Made by a program: the position numbers and the translations under genes. DNA of 10,100 nucleotides from contig CAYWNK010000232.1 of NCBI GenBank assembly GCA_964459495.1, positions 1 through 10,100 on the forward strand, written 5' to 3'. Source of the DNA: CAYWNK01 sp964459495 (lineage in GTDB: Bacteria; Planctomycetota; UBA1135; GCA-002686595). This document shows, in pieces, positions 6,238 through 10,100 of this stretch. The notes under the pieces were generated by a model that searched no databases, was not told the DNA's origin, and was given only the letters and a program-made list of their open reading frames with translations. Position 1 is the first letter of the stretch; each line of letters opens with the position of its first letter.

Positions 6238-7365
6238 ATGACACGCCACACCTACTTCGCCATGTGCGCCCGCGGGCTCGAGCCTGTGCTGCACCAGGAG
6301 ATCAAAGACCTGCGCTTCGGCAAGGTTGAACGCCAGACCGGGGGAGTCCGCTTTGAGGGCACGCTCAGCGACGGCTGGAAGGCCAACCTCTGGCTGCGGA
6401 CGGCCGGCAAGGTGCTGTTGCGGCTTGAGCGCTTCCCGGCGGCGAGCAGCGATTCCCTGCATTCGGGCATCCTGCGCATGCCCTGGGAGGAGTGGTTGGC
6501 GCCCGAGGGCACGTTACGGGTGGATGCCCAGACGACGGACTCCGCCCTCGACCACTCGCGCTTCATCGAGCAACGGGTCAAGGACGCGATCTGTGATCGC
6601 TTTCGCGAACGCGAGGGGGTACGGCCAAGCGTCGGTGGTGAGGACGCGGACCTGCGCGTGCATCTGCACCTGTTCCGGGATCGGGCCACGGTTTCGATCG
6701 ACATGTCGGGAGCTCCCTTGCGCAAGCGCGGCTGGCGCGTCGACCGGGCTCAGGCGCCCCTGGCGGAGACGCTCGCCGCTGGGCTCGTGCTCGGGTCGGG
6801 CTGGGGCGGGAAGTCGCCGCTGATCGATCCGTTTTGCGGTTCCGGCACCATCTTGGTGGAGGCCGGGTTGATTGCGACGAACACCGCCCCTGGGCTGGGG
6901 CGAGAGATCTTCGGCTTCGAACGCTGGCCGGCCCACGACGCTCGAGCCTACGAACGGCTGCGTGCCAAGGCCGATGCGGAACGGCGTCCCCTGGGCAAGG
7001 TGCAGCTGGTTGGTTCGGACCGCGAGCCGGCACGGGTCGAGGAGACGCTGGCGAACCTGGATGCGGCGGGTCTGCGCGGACGGGTAGAGCCTGGGGATGC
7101 CCGCCACTTCGCCCCCAAGGCGGGCTGGAACGGGACCGTCGTTTCGAACCTGCCCTACGGCAAGCGCGTGGGGTCGGACGCGGAGGTGATTCCGCTTCAC
7201 CGGGAGTTCGGCGCGCGCCTGCGGGAGAACTGCGGCGGCTATTCGGTGGCCCTGCTCACGGCGGCGGGACAGCTGGCGGGGTCGCTAGGGATTCCGAACG
7301 CGCGGCGGGTGCCACTGGCCAATGGCGGCATCGAGTGCGAGCGCGTGATGGCGGAGCTGGATTGA
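6238..7365 (+). CDS. THUMP-domain RNA guanine-N2 methyltransferase, RlmL/Trm14 family
   Basis: SAM-dependent RNA methyltransferase, 375 aa, cytoplasmic. The family makes N2-methylguanosine in 23S rRNA (bacterial RlmL N-terminal half, m2G2445) or in tRNA (archaeal Trm14). Seen: an N-terminal ferredoxin-like plus THUMP region (about 1-170) with DSALDHSRFIEQRVKDAICD (101-120) and the SIDMSGAPLRKRGWR stretch (153-167). A Rossmann methyltransferase domain follows with motif I DPFCGSGT (197-204), motif II GSDREP (259-264) and catalytic motif IV NLPY (304-307), an N-x-P-Y variant of the common NPPY. The size matches single-domain members; the second RlmK domain of E. coli RlmL is absent. Start: ATG at 6238, where family sequence begins at once (RHTYFAMCARGLEPVL); the frame is open further upstream but unrelated. 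No Shine-Dalgarno is seen. It may be the last gene of the PPK2 group. rRNA versus tRNA target is not resolved. Confidence 0.9.
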   Translation: MTRHTYFAMCARGLEPVLHQEIKDLRFGKVERQTGGVRFEGTLSDGWKANLWLRTAGKVLLRLERFPAASSDSLHSGILRMPWEEWLAPEGTLRVDAQTTDSALDHSRFIEQRVKDAICDRFREREGVRPSVGGEDADLRVHLHLFRDRATVSIDMSGAPLRKRGWRVDRAQAPLAETLAAGLVLGSGWGGKSPLIDPFCGSGTILVEAGLIATNTAPGLGREIFGFERWPAHDARAYERLRAKADAERRPLGKVQLVGSDREPARVEETLANLDAAGLRGRVEPGDARHFAPKAGWNGTVVSNLPYGKRVGSDAEVIPLHREFGARLRENCGGYSVALLTAAGQLAGSLGIPNARRVPLANGGIECERVMAELD

Positions 7366-7403
7366 CGTTCTGTTGAACGCTGCGCCGTCGAGCGAAACGA
7401 ACG

Positions 7404-7433
7404 CGGGCCCCGCGCTGCTCTGCGCGGGGCCCG
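7404..7433. terminator. Bidirectional terminator hairpin between convergent genes
   Basis: CGGGCCCCGCGC (7404-7415) pairs perfectly over 12 bp with GCGCGGGGCCCG (7422-7433) around the loop TGCTCT. It sits in the 106-base gap between the + strand methyltransferase stop (7365) and the - strand secreted-protein stop (7472). On the + strand a TTTT run follows at 7441-7444, seven bases past the stem; on the - strand only a short TTT follows. The location between two converging 3' ends and the very stable stem make termination for both directions likely. Confidence 0.75.
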
Positions 7434-7471
7434 GCTGATGTTTTCTCTGGCAAGCAGGGAATCTGCCGCGC

Positions 7472-8698
7472 CTAGGGCTGGGGGTTCATGCTCCACACCT
7501 TCGTGCTCAGCGACAGACTTCCAAAGCCGGGGGTGAGACCAAAGCAGCCGCCGCTGAAGTCCGGCAGCATGTGGTTCGAGAAGTCCAGGAAGGCCTTCTC
7601 GGTGTCGAAGCTGCCGAAGATCACGCCTTCGTAGCCGGACGTTGAGACGCCAGTGACGAACTGGGGGTCAAACGCCGCCTGGAACGAGGGGCAGGCGGAC
7701 TCGTCCTTGAAGTAGCCGTAGTAGGTGCTGAGCTCCACGCCCTGGAGCCAGCCGGGCTGGGTCCACCTGCCCAGCGGAAGCGAGACAAGACCGGTCGGAA
7801 CACCGGGGTCGAAGTTCTCAATGGAGCTGAAGAACGCCTGGTTGCCACACTCACCAATGCCCTTGGTGTTGTGGTGGAACCAAAGGCCTCTGCCGTTGCT
7901 GCACAGGCAATCGTCGAAGGCGATATTAATCTTGGCTTCGTCGATCCGTGTCTCGCCGAGGCAGCCGTAGGAGTTGAAGCACTGACCCATGCGGGAGTCC
8001 CGCATGGCGTCGTTCTTGCTCTCGCCCTCGAGGGGGGAGGCAGACAACCAGTCGAACTGGGCGGGAGCCACAAGGTGGAAGCTGGTTTCGTTGTTGGCTT
8101 GGGAGCCGCCGGCGGGGTTCGAGCTCAACGGACCGTAGGTGATGCACCCCGGCAGGTGGTTGAGACTGATCGCCACGCGGACATCGTTGGGGCCGGTGCC
8201 GCAGGTGTAGTCGATGTGCCCAACAAAGTAGGGAGGCGACTGCTGGGGCGGGACCGGGCAAGGGGTGGTGCTAACGGTGGGGTCGTATTCGAAGTTCCCG
8301 TTGAGGCTGAAGCGCCAGATCTGGTTGCCGTTGGGAAGGCTACGCCAGGTGCGAATGTACTTGGCGACAACCGTGCCCCGGAAGGCGGGAGCGCCTAGGG
8401 ATCCAGGCGTAATCTCCAGTTCCATGATGCCCAGATCACATTGGAAGAACTGGATGGGGCTGGCGGAGATCTTGACCTTGAATTGCTTCAGGTCATCACA
8501 GTTCGTCAGGCAGGCATAGGAGCCTTCCTCCACGAAGGCTGGGAAGTCGGGGAGGTTTGCACTGGCCTGGTCACAGCAGGAGCCGCCAAAGCCATCGTCA
8601 CCGATGGCACACGGGAGCTGGGCGGTTGCGGAGGCACCAAGGAAGAGGCCGGCGCTGGTGAGCAGCATTGCGCTGCGGAGTTTTGAGAGAAGCTGCAT
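7472..8698 (-). CDS. Secreted Cys-rich protein of unknown function
   Basis: 408 aa, exported. Seen: a classical signal peptide MQLLSKLRSAMLLTSAGLFLG... with a basic n-region, hydrophobic core and likely cleavage after ATA (about residue 26), then a mature protein with 16 cysteines, an even number suited to disulfides outside the cytoplasm. The first cysteines are clustered just after the signal (LPCAIGDDGFGGSCCDQ) and a DCLC pair lies in the second half. No repeat, catalytic motif or sorting tail (PEP-CTERM or LPXTG) is visible; the C-terminus is STKVWSMNPQP. I do not recognise the family; the look is that of planctomycete secreted hypothetical proteins. The start at 8698 was chosen because it places the signal peptide at the N-terminus; an ATG 16 codons further out adds non-signal sequence. 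The gene has its own leader with a hairpin and appears monocistronic. Its base composition looks somewhat less GC-rich than its neighbours by eye. Confidence 0.85.
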   Translation of the reverse strand: MQLLSKLRSAMLLTSAGLFLGASATAQLPCAIGDDGFGGSCCDQASANLPDFPAFVEEGSYACLTNCDDLKQFKVKISASPIQFFQCDLGIMELEITPGSLGAPAFRGTVVAKYIRTWRSLPNGNQIWRFSLNGNFEYDPTVSTTPCPVPPQQSPPYFVGHIDYTCGTGPNDVRVAISLNHLPGCITYGPLSSNPAGGSQANNETSFHLVAPAQFDWLSASPLEGESKNDAMRDSRMGQCFNSYGCLGETRIDEAKINIAFDDCLCSNGRGLWFHHNTKGIGECGNQAFFSSIENFDPGVPTGLVSLPLGRWTQPGWLQGVELSTYYGYFKDESACPSFQAAFDPQFVTGVSTSGYEGVIFGSFDTEKAFLDFSNHMLPDFSGGCFGLTPGFGSLSLSTKVWSMNPQP

Positions 8699-8724
8699 AG
8701 TTTTGATGTTGTGTGTTGGGACGA

Positions 8725-8744
8725 GCCAGCAGGGTGCTGCTGGC
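8725..8744 (-). promoter_or_regulatory. Perfect 8-bp hairpin in the leader of the secreted-protein gene
   Basis: On the - strand GCCAGCAG and CTGCTGGC pair perfectly around the loop CACC. The hairpin ends 26 bases before the ATG at 8698, and those 26 bases are A/C-rich and apparently unstructured (CAACACACAACATCAAAACT just before the start), with no Shine-Dalgarno. A 5' stabilising hairpin followed by an open initiation region is a reasonable reading. The rest of the 223-base spacer (8699-8921) shows no convincing promoter. Confidence 0.5.
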
Positions 8745-8921
8745 ACGTTCCGGACTCAAACGACGGCCGGATGGCTTGGAGCGGGTGAAGTGAATTGCTC
8801 TTCCACCGGTTCCGGCTTCGTGGTGCAACGTGCGCACTCGCCGGTTTTTCGTCAATGCAGCGGAGCCCAAAAGTCGAGGGGGGACCGCGAGGCGCACTCC
8901 GGTTGGGTCTAAGCCCAGTTG

Positions 8922-9716
8922 TTAATCGTGTTTGCGCAGAATCAAGATCGTGTCGAAGCCGTCGTCAGCGAGCTCGCCCCGTGCGCCGGGGTCGTAGTTG
9001 AAGTCGTAGGTTGCGACGTGTTCGAGCGCAGGAACCGCTTTCAAGAGGCTGCGCACCTGGTCCGCATCGTAGGTGCGGAAGGTCCAGTTGGTTTCGGTGC
9101 GGCGGGTCTCACCGTGCTCGGTGACCACCAGTCGCGAGCGCATGCGTTCTGTGCGGCTCTCTCGATCCGGTGGCCAGCTCTGGATGTTGCACACCACGCG
9201 GATGCCGTCCCGATCGACGACCCAGCGTTCGCGCTCGTAACCCGTGCGAGCATAGTCGGTCAGGTGAAAGCCGAGCACGTACACGCCACCGGGCGCTAGA
9301 GAGTCCGCGACATGGCGTAGGTGGGCCCGGGCATCGCGCTCGGTTTGCAGATACTTGAAGGTGCTGACCAAGCAGTGGGCCAGGTCGTACTGGCCCTTGG
9401 GTTGGGGCGCGGCCATGTCCGCGTTGAGAAGCTTGCCGCGGAGGTCAGCTGACCGGAGTCGCTCGGCCGCATAATCCAGCATCGGTTGGGATAGGTCGGT
9501 GCCGGTGACGCGCCAGCCCTCTTTGGCGAGGGCGACCATCAGCCGGCCGCTGCCGCAGGCGGGCTCGAGCACGCGCCGCTTGGCTTTGGCTAGGCCGCGG
9601 CCGTAGGTGGTCGCGACCCACTCGAGAAAGGCTACTTCGACCGAGGTCTCTTCATCGAAGACCAGGTCGTAGTAGCGCGGGGTGTCGTACCAGTCGATGG
9701 CTTGGATCGCGCTCAT
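8922..9716 (-). CDS. Class I SAM-dependent methyltransferase, substrate unknown
   Basis: 264 aa, cytoplasmic small-molecule-type methyltransferase. Seen: an N-terminal helix region with WYDTPRYYDLVFDEET, motif I VLEPACGSGRL (49-59), the acidic end of strand 2 in GTDLS (D74), NAD (98-100) near the adenine site, the motif IV-like YDLAHCLVSTFKYL (110-123), and LAPGGVYVLGFH (140-151), the usual post-motif strand. This matches the Methyltransf_25/11 group. The later SWPPDRESRTERMRS to TNWTFRTYDADQVRSLL portion is the substrate-covering segment, whose sequence gives no substrate. The ATG at 9716 overlaps the stop of the ApaH-type gene by four bases (ATGA), so the two are probably translated from one mRNA. 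No Shine-Dalgarno is seen. The stop is TAA at 8924-8922 and only weak hairpins follow. Confidence 0.9.
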   Translation of the reverse strand: MSAIQAIDWYDTPRYYDLVFDEETSVEVAFLEWVATTYGRGLAKAKRRVLEPACGSGRLMVALAKEGWRVTGTDLSQPMLDYAAERLRSADLRGKLLNADMAAPQPKGQYDLAHCLVSTFKYLQTERDARAHLRHVADSLAPGGVYVLGFHLTDYARTGYERERWVVDRDGIRVVCNIQSWPPDRESRTERMRSRLVVTEHGETRRTETNWTFRTYDADQVRSLLKAVPALEHVATYDFNYDPGARGELADDGFDTILILRKHD

Positions 9717-10100
9717 CCGAGGCTCGTGGGGGAGTAGGCGCGGCGGGCGGGTACGCTGACAAAGCGGTCGTCGTCAGGCAGCCACGCGGTGAGGGCGCGT
9801 CCCCAGACGCAGCCCGAGTCGAGTCCGCGGGTGCGCGGCAGGCACACGAGTCCGCGTTGGGACCAGTGGCCGAAGACGACGGTGCGGGCTTCGTTGGGCC
9901 GGGCGCGCCAGTGGACGTCCCAGGGCACGAAGGGGGCGGGCGGCGGAGGCCAGTCCTCGTCCGGGCGGTCGCCGGATGCGGTGCAATAGCGGGCGCGGGT
10001 GACGAAGGCCACGTCGGGGAGCTTGGAGTCGACGGGGCTCCCGCTGAGCTGCGCTAGGGGGTCGGGCCAGTGGGGATGCACGCCGGCGTGCAGGCAGAGG
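9713..10100 (-). CDS. apaH: Symmetrical diadenosine tetraphosphatase (ApaH-type), C-terminal part, cut by the window edge
   Basis: The last 128 residues of a metallophosphoesterase that hydrolyses Ap4A to two ADP in the E. coli enzyme. Seen: LCLHAGVHPHW at the edge (the AGxxPxW block with its metal-ligand His), FVTRARYCTASG (E. coli: FITNAFTRMRFC region), PFVPWDVHWRARPNEARTVVFGHWSQRGL with the conserved FGHW, and GLDSGCVWGRALTAW (E. coli: ALDTGCCWGGTLTCL). These match ApaH in order. The gap between HPHW and FVTRAR is about 21 residues, versus roughly 45-50 in E. coli ApaH as I recall it, so a helical insert is shortened. The catalytic N-terminal half (GDxHG, GDxVDRG, GNHE-type motifs) is outside the window. 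The stop TGA (9715-9713) overlaps the next gene's ATG. A related ApaH-like phosphatase is possible but less likely. Confidence 0.85.
   Translation of the reverse strand, partial: LCLHAGVHPHWPDPLAQLSGSPVDSKLPDVAFVTRARYCTASGDRPDEDWPPPPAPFVPWDVHWRARPNEARTVVFGHWSQRGLVCLPRTRGLDSGCVWGRALTAWLPDDDRFVSVPARRAYSPTSLG

Noticed and set aside
7871..8398. + strand open frame opposite the secreted-protein gene
   Set aside because: It is an antisense shadow; the - strand reading has a signal peptide and balanced composition.
8827..8855. TTGACG (8855-8850, - strand) as a -35 box for the secreted-protein gene
   Set aside because: No acceptable -10 hexamer lies 16-18 bases downstream, so a promoter is not supported.

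Overview
The window is a high-GC bacterial chromosome segment with no RNA genes, CRISPR arrays or mobile elements that I can see. Three things suggest, without proving, a planctomycete-like organism: the near absence of Shine-Dalgarno sequences before most starts, a large secreted Cys-rich protein of no recognisable family, and a membrane-anchored carboxypeptidase-regulatory-like protein. That assignment is an inference from protein style, not from a marker gene.

Left half, + strand (about 94-7365). A short-chain dehydrogenase and an FAD-linked oxidase are translationally coupled through a TGATG overlap. They resemble the two halves of the mycobacterial decaprenylphosphoryl-ribose 2'-epimerase (DprE2 and DprE1). 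A family 2 glycosyltransferase follows 146 bases later, so the first third looks like a small envelope-sugar cluster. A strong imperfect hairpin after the glycosyltransferase and a TATGAT box then start a second group. This holds a class III-like PPK2 polyphosphate kinase, a membrane-anchored protein with carboxypeptidase-regulatory-like segments whose GTG start overlaps the PPK2 stop by 4 bases, and a THUMP-domain RlmL/Trm14-type RNA guanine-N2 methyltransferase preceded by a perfect 9-bp hairpin.

Right half, - strand (10100-7472). The C-terminal part of an ApaH-type diadenosine tetraphosphatase enters from the right edge. Its stop overlaps the start of a class I SAM-dependent methyltransferase (ATGA junction). 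A 223-base spacer follows, then a 408-residue secreted protein with a clear signal peptide and 16 cysteines. The two halves converge on a perfect 12-bp GC-rich hairpin at 7404-7433, which can serve as a bidirectional terminator.

The most interesting item is the DprE1/DprE2-like pair: oxidation by the flavoenzyme followed by reduction by the dehydrogenase would epimerise a lipid-linked pentose (or related sugar), and the neighbouring glycosyltransferase could use it. The flavoenzyme keeps most residues known to line the DprE1 active site but has Ala where DprE1 has its inhibitor-reactive Cys.
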